Origin: Bedellia somnulentella
Taxonomy: Eukaryota > Arthropoda > Insecta > Lepidoptera > Bedelliidae
Assembly (NCBI GenBank): GCA_963576735.1
Contig: OY755181.1
Coordinates: 744,001 to 808,000, forward strand
Reading direction: 5' to 3'
DNA length: 64,000 nt
Shown: piece by piece, positions 22,115-32,112 of the stretch
Numbering within the stretch: the first letter of the stretch is position 1
How the letters are laid out: every line of letters begins with the position of its first letter
Program-made: the position numbers and the translations under genes
The notes under the pieces: generated by a model
The model's input: only the letters and a program-made list of their open reading frames with translations
Told to the model about the DNA's origin: nothing
Databases searched by the model: none

Positions 22115-22165
22115 TTTGCCAGAATAGCACAAAGTGGCGATCAATAGTCTCAGCTTACTAAAATG
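22115..22165 (+). repeat. LINE C, 3' scrap
   Basis: GCCAGAATAGCACAAAGTGG then CGATCAATAGTCTCAGCTTA, matching the C-terminal codons of the C family (...KWRSIVSAYP). Confidence 0.55.
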
Positions 22166-22203
22166 GAAAATAATGACTTATAAACGTCTATCTGTATTAT
22201 AGA

Positions 22204-22477
22204 TACATACATACTATGTATGTATACTTATATATGTATACTTACGGCCATAAATTCCTAGAAGGGGTAGCCAGAGCTTTGGTACTAGAAATCCCTCAGC
22301 CACCTTTGGAAGTTGAGTTAGGAAAAAATAATAATATAAAGGTCGTTGGTGATGAGATGAGTCTCCACTCCAACTGCATCGCACATCCCTTAAAAAGCCC
22401 CAATACCCTTAGCCGCTAATTACGAACAACCACGGGTAGAAATGAGGTAGTGCTATTCGAAGCCGACACTACACAGC
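22204..22477 (-). repeat. Repeat B, full length
   Basis: From a long (TATG)-type tail and CTTACGGCCATAAATTCCTA to AGCCGACACTACACAGC. It carries a GATGAGATGAG duplication around 22353. Confidence 0.85.
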
Positions 22478-22550
22478 TATTAGCTGTATAGCTCTATTTG
22501 TATCATAAAGTACAATGAATGAACTAATAAATAAAGGAAAGAAAAATTTC

Positions 22551-22622
22551 GACACAGGCGGGAATCGAACCCGCGACCTTGGGTATAGGCCCCCGTCGCT
22601 CTGCCAATTGAGCTACCGTGTC
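22551..22622 (-). repeat. tRNA-like core 1 of array T
   Basis: 72 nt. It has acceptor GACACGG/CTGTGTC, D stem GCTC/GAGC, T stem GCGGG/CCCGC and an intact B-box GGTTCGATTCC. The anticodon arm is weakened (GGGGGCCTATACCC). Confidence 0.65.
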
Positions 22623-22862
22623 AATGGCTGCCAGCGCGAAATTCTTCTGTTCTTTATTTCTTTTACACGTTTAAGTAGTGTTTGCGTTTTCTACCTCCGA
22701 TTTTTTACTAATTCAGTAGGCCACTTGTCTACCTTTTCAGATAGAATGCATTTGTTGAAAACACCTAACTATCACATAATTTAAATCTTTTTGTTCATGA
22801 AAACCTCATGTGGGGATTATTACTCATAAATAAAAGATCTTATTAAAGGAAAGAAAAATTTC

Positions 22863-22934
22863 GACACAGGCAGGAATCGAACCCGCGACCTCGGGTATAC
22901 GCCCCCGTCGCTCTGCCAATTGAGCTACCGTGTC
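22863..22934 (-). repeat. tRNA-like core 2 of array T
   Basis: Same fold; anticodon arm GGGGGCGTATACCC and T stem GCGGG/CCTGC with one mismatch. Followed on its own strand by CGAAATTTTTC, a possible Pol III stop. Confidence 0.65.
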
Positions 22935-23171
22935 AATGGCTGCCAGCGTGAAATTCTTCTGTTCTTTATTTCTTTTACACGTTTAAGTAGTGTTTGCGTT
23001 TTCTACCTCCGATTTTTTATTAATTCGGAAGGCCACTTGTCTACCTTTTCAGATAGAATGCAAATGTTGAAAACACCTAACTATCACATAATTTAAATCT
23101 TTTTGTTCATGAAAACCTCATGTGAGGAGTATTACTAATTGATAAAGAATAAACAAAGGAAAAAAAAAATC

Positions 23172-23243
23172 GACACAGGCAGGAATCGAACCCGCGACCT
23201 CGGGTGTACGCCCCCGTCGCTCTGCCAATTGAGCTACCGTGTC
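23172..23243 (-). repeat. tRNA-like core 3 of array T
   Basis: Same fold with GGGGGCGTACACCC in the anticodon arm and the T-stem change CCTGC shared with core 2. Confidence 0.65.
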
Positions 23244-23550
23244 AATGGCTGCCGCCGGCAATGATCAATCAATTGACAATGCCTGCCGAGAAATCCTTTG
23301 TACTTGGCCGTCTTTAAAACATGGAGAGAAGAGGATGATCAACCACTAGCAATGCTTTAAAATAAGGATCATGAGTTATCAGAGTTAGAGCTGTTAAAAC
23401 CTCAGTCCTCTGTGCAAATGCTTAAAAAATATGTTACAGCGAGGTCTACTCTGACTCTGGCGATGAGGAGAAACCACTAAAAGTAGGGTCTATCAAACCC
23501 AATGTATTAGGAAATCCAAAACGATATACAAATATGTTGGCATTTGTAAA

Positions 23551-23690
23551 AGCACAGTTAGTGAGGGCGATGGTGACGTAAGAATCATGTTTTTATCGGA
23601 ATATAATCCCAGAACTTTTATCACCAGTAAAAACGATATCTCAGATGTGCCTTTTGAGGATATTATAAGCAAGTTGCCCAACCCTTCTTA
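23551..23690 (+). pseudogene. Transposase C-terminal tail remnant (unclassified DDE type)
   Basis: One frame reads SEGDGDVRIMFLSEYNPRTF, then SDVPFEDIISKLPNP. The pattern (acidic stretch, V-x-F-L, F-I, V...DI...LP.P) recalls the C-terminal tail of pogo/jerky-like insect transposases. Flanking sequence from 23260 has frames full of stops. The assignment is tentative. Confidence 0.35.
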
Positions 23691-23789
23691 AAAATCCAAA
23701 GGAAGACGCCCATATTATGAATTCCCGCAAAAGGTCGAATTTACGAAAACGAACAGAAGTATATTTGTACATTTAAGCATATTTTGTTA

Positions 23790-24113
23790 CGGCATTTTAA
23801 CTGTACCTTGCCAATACATATTTGAGAACTTAATGTATGCCAAAAAGCATATAGGCCAATTTAGTAAAGTGAGTGATAGGCATACTGTTAACACTCGAAA
23901 TAAGGACAAACTAAACGGACTGAAGTGGAGACTTAATAAAGTAAGTAACTCTTTTGTGGGACAATCCCTCAAAATGTTCAACAAACTTCCTCCTGACATA
24001 TTGGAATTGCCTGTGGCATCTTTTAAAAAGGCATGCTTTTTAAGAAATCTTACTACAGGATTTTTTAAACGACAAGGACCCAACGCGCATATGATCGTGT
24101 CCATAAAGCTATA
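23790..24113 (+). pseudogene. LINE reverse transcriptase C-terminal fragment
   Basis: It encodes LTVPCQYIFENLMYAKKHIG, DRHTVNTRNKDKL and SFVGQSLKMFNKLPPDILEL. This is the end domain of LINE polymerases related to that at 26093-26437, which has ...LPCQYIYENIMYVRKKL and FYNKIPDDI in the same order. The frame stays open to 24111. It is 5' truncated. Confidence 0.7.
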
Positions 24114-24264
24114 AATCTTTTCTCGTTATTCCCAGGAATAATTGTCTGGTGAGGATTTTTCTTCTCACGTTATGTGATTGGTTTTTGTGATGGACAATTT
24201 AGTTTAATTATGTCAAACTAGTGCTTGGTTTGGTCGCATAGAAAATCTTTTATAAAGTAAAAAT

Positions 24265-24462
24265 ATGACCGAAAATTGTACGAACCATATTTTGAAAAAA
24301 ATAAAAAATGTGAATGTAAAGAGTTTCTTTGTTGCTTCTTCTCTTTACGAACACCTTCTGAAGCATCGGATAAATGATAAATTCAAAAAATTTGACGTTC
24401 AAAAAATGATTGCTTTTAACTTAATTTTGAAAAATAAACTTTTTGACTTTTTTATATGCTAA
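24265..24462 (+). other. Unrecognised open frame
   Basis: A Lys/Asn/Phe-rich 65-codon frame without recognisable motifs; likely chance in AT-rich DNA or more LINE 3' sequence. Confidence 0.15.
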
Positions 24463-24510
24463 AATCCTTATCCATCAATATTAAGACACATGAATTTGAT
24501 ATAAGACACA

Positions 24511-24645
24511 TTACTAATAAATAAATAATAAATAAAGGAAAGAAAAAATTCGACACAGGCGGAAATCGAACCCGCGACCTCGGGTATACGCGGGTTCGAT
24601 TCCCGCCTGTGTCGAATTTTTTCTTTCCTTTATTTATTAGTAATA
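24511..24645. repeat. Foldback made from the array-T 3' half tRNA-like end
   Basis: TTACTAATAAATAAA... ACACAGGCGGAAATCGAACC is followed, after a 12-nt spacer, by CGCGGGTTCGATTCCCGCCT...TTTATTTATTAGTAA. The arms (about 62 bp, one 8-nt indel, one mismatch) consist of the T arm, acceptor 3' strand and trailer of the array-T unit in inverted orientation. Confidence 0.8.
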
Positions 24646-24985
24646 ACATAAGGTTTTCATGAACAAAAAGATTTAAATTATAAGACACATTGCCGTTAAA
24701 AGCTCATCACAAGTAGTTTTTAGCAACAATTACAGCTGTGGTTCCCTAATATGGCCGCATAGTGCCATGAATTAAGAGCAAATACATAGTTATAAAAGGC
24801 AAAATTTAAAATTAGTTAATAATATCAATCACAGATGTACTAAAAAAAACCGTAGATAAGTTATGCGCGCTCATAAGTGGCACTTAAAAAAGAGGCTAAA
24901 TGGCTCATCTGACTTTAGTCGCACACTAGCTGCCGTGACAATCGTTCACCTGTTTTGGTGTGTTTGTTTATCAAAATAATCGAGA

Positions 24986-25061
24986 ATGCCGTCGTTAGTG
25001 ATGCGATTTTGCACTAACTATAGTAGAAAAACTACTAAAACGATGGGATTACTTATCATTC
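24986..25061 (+). pseudogene. THAP-domain first exon (isolated)
   Basis: An ATG frame encodes MPSLVMRFCTNYSRKTTKTM then GLLII, and a GTAAGTATT donor follows with a trailing C (phase 1). This is the usual THAP N-terminus (C-x-N-x-S...G), though the first zinc Cys appears as Leu or Val here. The intron position, just before the H-x-F-P segment, matches the THAP exon at 2254. No second exon was found in the next 400 bp. It may belong to a second P-like transposon or a host THAP gene remnant. The 67-residue frame at 25153 is unrelated as far as can be seen. Confidence 0.5.
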
Positions 25062-25417
25062 GTAAGTATTATAAATTTACAACGTTTTAATAATAATTTA
25101 TAATAAATCGTCTGTATAGATCTAAATTATTCTTTGCCAAACGGTCGTCTTAGTGTCATATTCCACGTCGGTACAGAGAAAATATGTTTATCTCTTGTTA
25201 GCTTTTGCTGTGAGATGTGCTATCTCGCCTACATTTCAAATGTATTTCTTGGTGTGTTGTTTAAATATATTTCTAGCGGTGTGCGTTCATCTGCCGCAAT
25301 CCGTGCCACTAGTAAACGCCGCTTTCCTCGTAAATAACCTATCTAACGTTTTTTAGTACATCTATGATATCAATAATAATAGTTTTGTATTCAGAGATTG
25401 AGTTACTTATATCATAT

Positions 25418-25703
25418 ATATAGAGAGGATGGATGACAGTAAATTGGTGAAAGAGACATATAGAGCCAATGTGGAAGGTAATGTTAGTTGAGGACGACCT
25501 CGGAGGACACATTTGGATCAAATAGAAAATTTACTCAAAAAGGCAGGCGTCCGAAGTATGAAGAATAAAAGAGCATGTGTGAAAAGATTGATGGATGTGA
25601 ACAAAGCAAGAGAGGTTTGCCAGGATCGTAAAAAGTGGCGATCGAAAGTCTCTGCCTACCCTAATGGGAACTAACGGCGTTAGAATATGTCTGTATGTAT
25701 ATA
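25418..25703 (+). repeat. LINE C, 3'-terminal fragment with broken coding end
   Basis: It encodes RMDDSKLVKETYRANVEGNV, then a TGA where SRGRP continues in sister copies, then RACVKRLMDVNKAREVCQDR and KVSAYPNGN before GGCGTTAGAATATGTCTGTA. This C-terminal domain follows the RT palm in this LINE group. The tail GGCGTGAG-(TATG) is shared with repeat B. Confidence 0.8.
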
Positions 25704-25740
25704 TAAATAGTATAAACTGCAACATTAGCATTGCACTTAA

Positions 25741-26560
25741 GATAAAGATAAAAGATAAGATAAAAAAAGATAAAAAATATTTATTTCAAAATAAAAAGAA
25801 TTGTTCTCTATTTTTTGAACGTCACAAACTTACGTATAAGTTAAATCTTACTCTACTGACTCTACTTCGGATTCGGAAGGTGTATTGTTGCGAGAAGAAC
25901 CCGTAAGAAACTCAGCAACACACATCTTTTCTTAGTCATATTACAATATTGGTGAATGTCTGGAAATATCCTGAATAGAGCCCTGGTGACACCAAGCAGT
26001 TTCATCTATCATATAATCATTTAAACTGTAATAAGCTTTTAAATGAAGACTGCGTTTTATAATTACTTTGAATTTCTTTTCTGTTAGATTTTCTAAATGT
26101 CATCAGGTATTTTATTATAAAATTTTACACATAACCCCATAAAAGATGTATTTATTTTTGACAATCTGTACTTTTGAATTGAAATTTTATTATTATCTCT
26201 AAGACTTCTAGTACGTCTGTCACAGTTTTTGGAAAATGCTTTCAATTTTTTTCTTACATACATGATGTTTTCATAAATATATTGACATGGCAGTGTCATT
26301 ATATTTATGGTTTTAAACAATTCTCTAAGGGAATCTCGTGAACCTAAATTATAAATAGCTCTTATTGCTCTTTTCTGTAGAATGAATATGGACCCAACAT
26401 CAGCAGCTCTGCCCCAGAGTAAAATGCCATAAGACATGATGCTATGAAAATAACTATAGTAAACTAAACGAGCGGTCTGTACATCAGTTAAATGCCTTAT
26501 TTTTCTAGCTAAGCTGAAACATCACTTGTAGACACTTAAAAACTTATGTTCATAAAGCCG
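25741..26560 (-). pseudogene. LINE with RT C-terminal domain and (TTATC)-type 3' tail
   Basis: The frame at 26093-26437 reads SYGILLWGRAADVGSIFILQ, KRAIRAIYNLGSRDSL, NIMTLPCQYIYENIMYVRKK and FYNKIPDDI. The Q-K-R-A-[IV]-R pattern and T-[LV]-P-C-Q-Y-I motif mark the C-terminal part of a jockey/CR1-like LINE polymerase. It lacks the RT palm (5' truncation). The element ends on the plus-strand side with a simple tail at 25741-25790 (GATAAAGATAAAAGATAAGA). Its relative on the opposite strand is at 23790-24113. Confidence 0.75.
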
Positions 26561-26679
26561 TATCATCATAAACAACATAATATCACTATACAGAATACCA
26601 TGAATCAGTACCATCACTTCTAAACAATAAAAACATAAACACATTTTGCTAATAAGGCCCTGGTTTCTTGACCTTTTGA

Positions 26680-26860
26680 GCCAACCGTGAATGTAAAAGT
26701 TTAAATATTTGGATGTTTGCGTCTATGTAGCTATAGGCATCTAAAATTCTTAGCAGATTCAAATAGAATTTGAGATAAACCTAGGTATTGACCCCACTTA
26801 ACACATAGTGTACTTTTTATCCCGAAAAAAATAAGAGATCAATCCATTTTCTTCAAAAAT
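26680..26860 (+). repeat. Repeat F (Helitron-like non-coding type)
   Basis: TGTAAAAGTTTAAATATTTG GATGTTTGCGTCTATGTAGC followed by CTTTTTATCCCG and AGAGATCAAT is shared with 49670-49850. Confidence 0.5.
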
Positions 26861-27858
26861 GATTAAAAATCCTACATTTGTTTTTTATTGCAAAAATACA
26901 GCCTTATTAGACACAAACGAGGAATATATTGATATTGTATATGTACAAAAATACATACTATTTCTTCCTAATTTGGTTTCTCTTGATAAAACATTGTTTT
27001 GAAAACTAATCCACCCTATGATAGACAGCAAAAGCTGTGTAATGTTAAGAATGGTGGTTAATTAACACAAATGACTCAACAGAAAATATTATGATAAATA
27101 TCATAAAACAGTTGTCATTCATGGTATCATTATAATTTTCACTGACACTGACTGATTTGAAGCTAAAACTAATTTAATTCTTATGAACACATTAGTACAT
27201 TATGATTATGAAGTATTGGCATTTTGCAGAGTTTTGTTTCCAAATATTCATTGTTGGTCGCGGAACTCGCAAGTAACTTAAATTAATTTCGCTTAGCCGT
27301 ATCCATTGCATCGATACACCTCTCTCTTTGTATACCGGTTAAAACCCCTTCAGTACTAGGAATGAAATTCGAGATACATTGACAAAGGATGTTTCAATTT
27401 GTCGTGTCCAAAGAATAAAGAGTACCAAGAGTACCAAAGGATACTAAGTTTGTGGTCGTTTCATTCATAGACGCGCTCTGTTGCACTAATAGGCAACTAT
27501 GTCACTTTACTGGTTCGGAAAATTGAAAACCAGAGAGCGTTCTTTAATTCTATTGTATAGCTAGCTGACCAGACAAAGGATGTCTTTCCAAAAACGTAAA
27601 ATTAAAACATTTAACATACTGACATATACTCAAGCTGTTAAGACCCAAAAAAATATAAGTAGCAAGTTTATTGGGGAAGAATAGTAAAAAGATTGAAAAA
27701 TTACTGAAAAAACCCTAAATTGCCTCTCAGGACACACGCGACTAGTAAAGAGTTAACGTTATTCTGAAATATTATTTCGCAGGTATTTTTTAAATAAATA
27801 GGTTTATAAAAAGTAATGCAATTCCTATGCTTAGGCTCACAGCTTCATAAGAATCACA
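26861..27858. other. Intronic sequence, no gene seen
   Basis: AT-rich. A short duplicated AAGAGTACCAAGAGTACCAAAG lies at 27417-27440. No repeat family was recognised. Confidence 0.4.
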
Positions 27859-28409
27859 GCCGGTTTCACATCTGAGCATTCTAGCTCTGATCAGTTGAGT
27901 TTTTATCAAACTCTAAGTAAGCACTTAAGTTTAAGGTGTTTCACAAAACAAACACTGCTCGCTGCTATTATGTGATCAACAAAGCATTTAGTTATGATTT
28001 TAATCAAAATCTATGAACGTTTCAATTAACCTAAAAAAACCGGTAATACCGATGAAGTTATATTTCATTAATTATATTTTATATTAATTAGCAAATTGTA
28101 TCTACAAACTTGATTCAATAATATTTCATTAGTAGTTACATTTATTATGAGGTTTTGAGACCATTTAATTAAATAAAAAACAGAAATAAACAAACAATAA
28201 AACTTGGCAACGGAACGTACATACACTAAACAAATTATTGTTATCAAACGTCAATCAAAATAAAATTGTTATAATGAAAATGAAATTTAAGCTTGTTTTG
28301 ATCGGTATCGATAGTTCATGCTTGCTGTAAATGAGGAAAGATAGTTACGGAGTTACGTGTAATCTTTCGTGGTTAAGTTATTAAGTAACACCTAGCAGGG
28401 GGACTAGAC

Positions 28410-29778
28410 ATGGAAAAAGAATTAAAAAAAAGGTCTCCCAACTAGACCCTCGAGGAGAAAGAAAATCTCCTCTCAATCGCAGAAAAGTGAGTAGAACCTT
28501 CTATGTATGACTTAAATATATTTTTATCTTATAAACTTTTTGGTTTGGATGGTGAGTCAGGGTTCATGTTACAGATACAATGGTGTCATTGAGTGCAAAA
28601 AGACTGGGGCATATTTTATACATAGAAAGAAGGAATCCTGGACATCTATTACAAAACAATATAATAGCGTGTGCACGTCGGGACCACGGTGAGAATGTGA
28701 GTTAGAAAATTATGATTATTATATTAGAATATCAGTAAATAATTATTTAAATACTTCCATAACTTAAATATTCAGTAATAAAATGCGTATTCCGGCTGTT
28801 ATAAAAATATTTAGTTAGTTTATAGTTTATTGACTGACATCATTGACACCTTCAATCTTTTGCTGTTTTTGTAACTGGACAATGCGAAGCGAATTAAATT
28901 AACAAATGATATTAAATAAATTATTGATTGTAAATGAATTAATATTTATTTTCAGAAACAAAAGTATATCAATGAGATACTGATAGAACACAATTCTCAA
29001 TCAGTTGATGTGGTCAATGAAAATGTAAGTTAAACTTTTTATTTTATACATACATATATACTCACGGCTATAAATCCCTGAAAAGGGTAGCCAGAGCTAA
29101 GGAATTAGAAATTCCTCAGACACTTTTGGAAGTTGCGTGGGGAATTGATGGTGAAATAAAGGTTCTTGGTGATGGGTCTCCAACTGCAACGCCCAAAAAT
29201 CCCTTTTAAGCCCCAATACTGTTAGTCGCCTCATACATACACCCACAGGAAGAAATGGGGTAGTATTATTCTAAGCCAACACTACACAGCTAATTAATTT
29301 ATTTATTTTATGCATAAACTATAACACAATATTAAGTGCCTTTTTACCAAACTGAACATGGTAGGGTTATGATTTTAGAGTGTAGGTTGTATGTGTATGT
29401 ATATTTCTTGGTGGCGACACCCATTGTCCCCTTTTCACAAAAGAGTGTCTTGATTGCAAGAGTGACAATATACATTATTTCCTGGAATTCCTCTCATAAT
29501 TACTGTTCAATTAAGGGAAGGAAAATTTAGTTTTCATGCACAAAAAAGTCTAATAATTCCTCTCATAATCATAACACATGAATATAAAACATTTAAAAAT
29601 GTGGGAAGATGGTCTCTTTTCTCTTTAGGTTTTAAAATTTATATTAACTATTAAGCTTGATTTACAGATAGCTATGGAAAAAAACAAAGATGTAATCATA
29701 ATCGAGGAATCGCATGAAGAGTTTGAAACAGATTCTATTACATATGAAAATAAAGTTAAAGACCTGAAGAAAAAATGA
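28410..29778 (+). pseudogene. Harbinger Myb/SANT-like DNA-binding protein, four exons, broken
   Basis: Exon 1, 28410-28486 (MEKELKKRSPN, stop, TLEEKENLLSIAE), ends at GTGAGT. Exon 2, 28575-28688, joins in phase and reads KYNGVIECKKTGAYFIHRKK then ESWTSITKQYNS, the second half of the Myb/SANT-like (Zeste/MSANTD-type) fold. Exons 3 (28956-29024, KQKYINEILIEHNSQS...) and 4 (29668-29778, ending VKDLKKK and TGA) are a Glu/Lys-rich tail. Such proteins help the Harbinger transposase enter the nucleus and bind the terminal repeats. Defects: TAG at the aromatic position of the R-S-P-N-[FWY]-[TS] motif in exon 1. A helix (usually T-V-x-Q-L-K...) is missing between exons 2 and 3, whose phases do not fit directly. 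A repeat B copy (29045-29291) occupies intron 3. Confidence 0.7.
29045..29291 (-). repeat. Repeat B, full length, inside the Harbinger Myb gene intron
   Basis: CATACATATATACTCACGGC to AGCCAACACTACACAGC. Inserted between exons 3 and 4, so younger than the Harbinger insertion. Confidence 0.9.
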
Positions 29779-29984
29779 TATAGATATAGATTATAATTAA
29801 ACTTGGTTGTTGTTAAATAATTTTATGTACCTATTTTAATAAAACAAAATAAATCGGATCATTTTTTTATTTTCATATAAGTTGCATCAAAATACAAATA
29901 AACAATTGCTCAGAAATGATTGCTGAACATTGAATAGAAAATGCTTTATTATTAACATTAACCTTAAATTATTTTTACGTTTTT

Positions 29985-30205
29985 TATACTTATATTTAAA
30001 TTCCCGCTGGCGTTGTAATAGATCTAAAGAATATTGAGGGTTTTTAAGTCATTACTAGGCGATGCAGTTGCCCATTTGACTACGTTTTCCCCATTCAACT
30101 TCCAAAAGTGGATAAATAATTACTATCTCTGAAGCTGTGGCTACCCTTTTTTGGGATTTATAGCCGTTAGTATATACTCATGAATGATTGATAGATGAAT
30201 TTCAT
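29985..30205 (+). repeat. Repeat B, old subfamily
   Basis: AAATTCCCGCTGGCGTTGTA start, GGCGATGCAGTTGCCC and GGGATTTATAGCCGTTAGTA end; a sister of 14222-14440. Confidence 0.65.
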
Positions 30206-30529
30206 ATATTCCTTTGTGTAGTGGTTATATCAGTCAATCGCATCAAGTTTCAAATTTCTAGATACAGAAATGTATAACAACTGTAAACTATATAATATTT
30301 ATTTTATGCGTAAGTATTGCATAATTTATCTATGGGAATATAAGTTTAAACATAGTTATAGAACCAAAAGTTATAAATATATTCTCAGACCTACCAAATA
30401 AATACGTAAAATTCATGCAATGTACTTTCAATTATCTTTATTCATACATATTCGCATAGCTGAATGTGAAAAAGAAGGAATAGTGCTTCCTATTATTCTA
30501 AGCTAACGGAAAAGCCAAAAAAAATGTAG

Positions 30530-30612
30530 TCCTTGAGATTCGAACCTGGGTCTGGGTCTTCCGATCGATTATTATTAACCAAACGGCATACCGCTAAGCC
30601 ACGAAGACGTTA
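30530..30612 (-). repeat. tRNA-like sequence
   Basis: The reverse strand has TGGCTTAGCGGTATGCC (A-box region) and CCAGGTTCGAATCTC (B-box). The acceptor ends GTCTTCG and CAAGGAC pair only partly. It looks like a SINE head or decayed tRNA copy. Confidence 0.4.
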
Positions 30613-30828
30613 GTGTTAGCTTTGAATTAAGCTACAATTATATCTAGTAGTCATACTATTGACAAACAATTAAATGAACATTTATTTTGATGAAAATTGA
30701 TGAAACCCTTATTTTTTCCAAATAGACTATTAATGAAGAGTCTAATAAAGCCGTTCGATAAAAAAAATAATTGTGTAAATATGAGAAGCCATATAGGTAA
30801 AAATTATGTTTTTTTGATGATGAATTAA

Positions 30829-31113
30829 TTATTGATGAATTAACGTGATGACCGGACATACAGACAGACATTTTTGCAATGGTGATAAACAATCACTCCG
30901 TTGCGTTCTTGCTGGTGGGATCCTTCGTTGCACTTTCCTAAAGATGCTGCGCACCGATTCTTTAGTGAACCTGAAACGTTCTTTAAATTGGTTTTCACTG
31001 AGCGTTTCAAAGAAATTTGGCCGGATCCTAGGAACTCCTCGGCGACGGCGTATTTGCCTCTGAGGTATCTGCTGTGGTTCCTCTAGTGAAGATAACAATG
31101 TATCCGTAGACAT
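30829..31113 (-). pseudogene. Harbinger transposase (HARBI1-like), N-terminal part only
   Basis: The reverse strand from an ATG at 31113 encodes an Arg-rich start (RQIRRRRGVPRIRPNFFETL), then SENQFKERFRFTKESVRSIF and the beginning of the LSPLQKCL segment. HARBI1-like transposases share the [FY]...L-[DS]-[DE]-x-x-F-x-x-R-[FY]-R-[FLM]-[ST]-K segment ahead of their catalytic DDE domain. That domain is absent here: the frame leaves recognisable sequence at about 30860, and the rest is replaced by unrelated and repeat sequence. The position just inside the right terminal repeat supports the assignment. The opposite-strand frames over the same bases are shadows. Confidence 0.7.
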
Positions 31114-31692
31114 CTTCAGAATATTGTCGAAAACAATGTGTTTATCGTCTAATATTTCACAATTACAAATTGAAGCACCGTTTAAGAAGCCGATTTCGAC
31201 AACTTAACTGTCACTCACTCAAATCAGCGATGATTACCGTTTGAGTATTGTCAAACGAGTTCAGAAACGCAAATTTCAACATTAATGTCAGTTTTTTGAC
31301 TGATGGGCAAAATTTTGATCATTTAATCAAAACTTGATTAAATTACAATATTTCATCAAATCAGAAACGTAATTTTGGTAAGTACGTACTTAAATACGGT
31401 TTGAGATGCTTTTATCGTTGAATTCTCAGATGTGAAACCGGCCGTTAGTCAAGTCGTTCCGTTGAGTAATCTGATTTGAGATTAATGTTATTTTAATGAT
31501 ATAGATCCAAAAAACTGCCAGTATACAAACTATGTATTGAATTCCAGATAATAACATTTTATTGTAGGTCGCCATTAAAACTTACTATTTAATATTTTAT
31601 TTATGTTTTATGTAAAACTCTGGTAATATTATATTGATATTATAAAAATATATTCGATACCTTATTTTAATCAAGAAAATTATGGAGCTTAC

Positions 31693-31835
31693 CTAAAACA
31701 ATCCATATAACCAAAGTGTTCCCAAGGACGGCAAACAACAGCATAACAGCAAACACCACGAACCAGGCTAATTGACCCCACCAGGGAGGTCGATACGGCC
31801 TCTCACCTAAACCCATGCAGTTGCCGAGAGTTATT
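31693..31835 (-). CDS. Tachykinin/natalisin-type GPCR, TM1 exon
   Basis: A 143-nt exon (1 + 141 + 1) on the reverse strand follows TTTTTTTGTTCCAG and precedes GTAAGCTCC. It encodes a short extracellular stretch ending ERPYRPPWWGQLAW, then TM1 VVFAVMLLFAVLGNTLVIWI with the G-N signature. The trailing G plus CT of the next exon makes Ala (V-L-A-H-R). The P-W-W-x-Q start of TM1 and the downstream R-M-R-T-V-T-N are characteristic of insect tachykinin-type receptors. An upstream exon must carry the initiator and N-glycosylated tail; it was not identified. The exon is followed (in gene order) by a ~9.8 kb intron that contains the Harbinger element. Confidence 0.85.
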
Positions 31836-31878
31836 CTGGAACAAAAAAATAATCTTTTAAAAACAACTACTAACATTA

Positions 31879-32112
31879 GCTGTGTAGTATCGGCTTAGAA
31901 TACCACTACCTACATTTCTTCCGGTGGGTGTACGTAAGAGGCGACTACCGGTATTGGGGCTTTAAGGGAATTTTGGGCGATGCGGTTGGAGACCCATCAC
32001 CAACAACGTTTTTTACACCATCTTTTCCCCACACAACTTCCAAAAGTGTCTGAGGAATTTCTAATTCCCTAGCTCTGTTTACCCCTTCAAGTATAGCCGT
32101 GAGTATATGTAC
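31879..32112 (+). repeat. Repeat B
   Basis: GCTGTGTAGTATCGGCTTAG to ATAGCCGTGAGTATATGTAC. It begins 43 bp upstream (gene sense) of the TM1 exon acceptor. Confidence 0.85.

Larger units (their letters stand above)
22527..23250 (-). repeat. Array T, tandem ~310-bp units with three tRNA-like cores
   Basis: Three tRNA-like cores at 22551-22622, 22863-22934 and 23172-23243 are spaced 312 and 309 bp apart. They are separated by a nearly identical body (CTTTATTTCTTTTACACGTT, TAAGTAGTGTTTGCGTTTTC, TCATGAAAACCTCATGTG). The units are in direct orientation to each other and inverted relative to the unit at 13.8-14.1 kb. The array stops abruptly inside a unit at ~23250. Confidence 0.9.
27859..31442. mobile_element. 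PIF/Harbinger DNA transposon, 3.6 kb, degenerate
   Basis: Perfect 18-bp terminal inverted repeats, GCCGGTTTCACATCTGAG, lie at 27859-27876 and 31425-31442. Weaker similarity extends inward (TTATCAAACTC.AAGTA.GCACTTA). Between them lie the two genes expected of a Harbinger: a spliced Myb/SANT-like gene (28410-29778, plus strand) and a transposase N-terminus (30829-31113, minus strand), facing each other. Harbinger elements need both proteins. Both are broken here. A B copy sits in a Myb-gene intron, and another old B copy plus a tRNA-like repeat sit between the genes. No 3-bp target duplication is obvious (ACA against CGT outside the repeats). Confidence 0.8.

Noticed and set aside
30845..31086. 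Two plus-strand open frames over the Harbinger region
   Set aside because: They are shadows of the minus-strand transposase N-terminus, which has the recognisable motifs.
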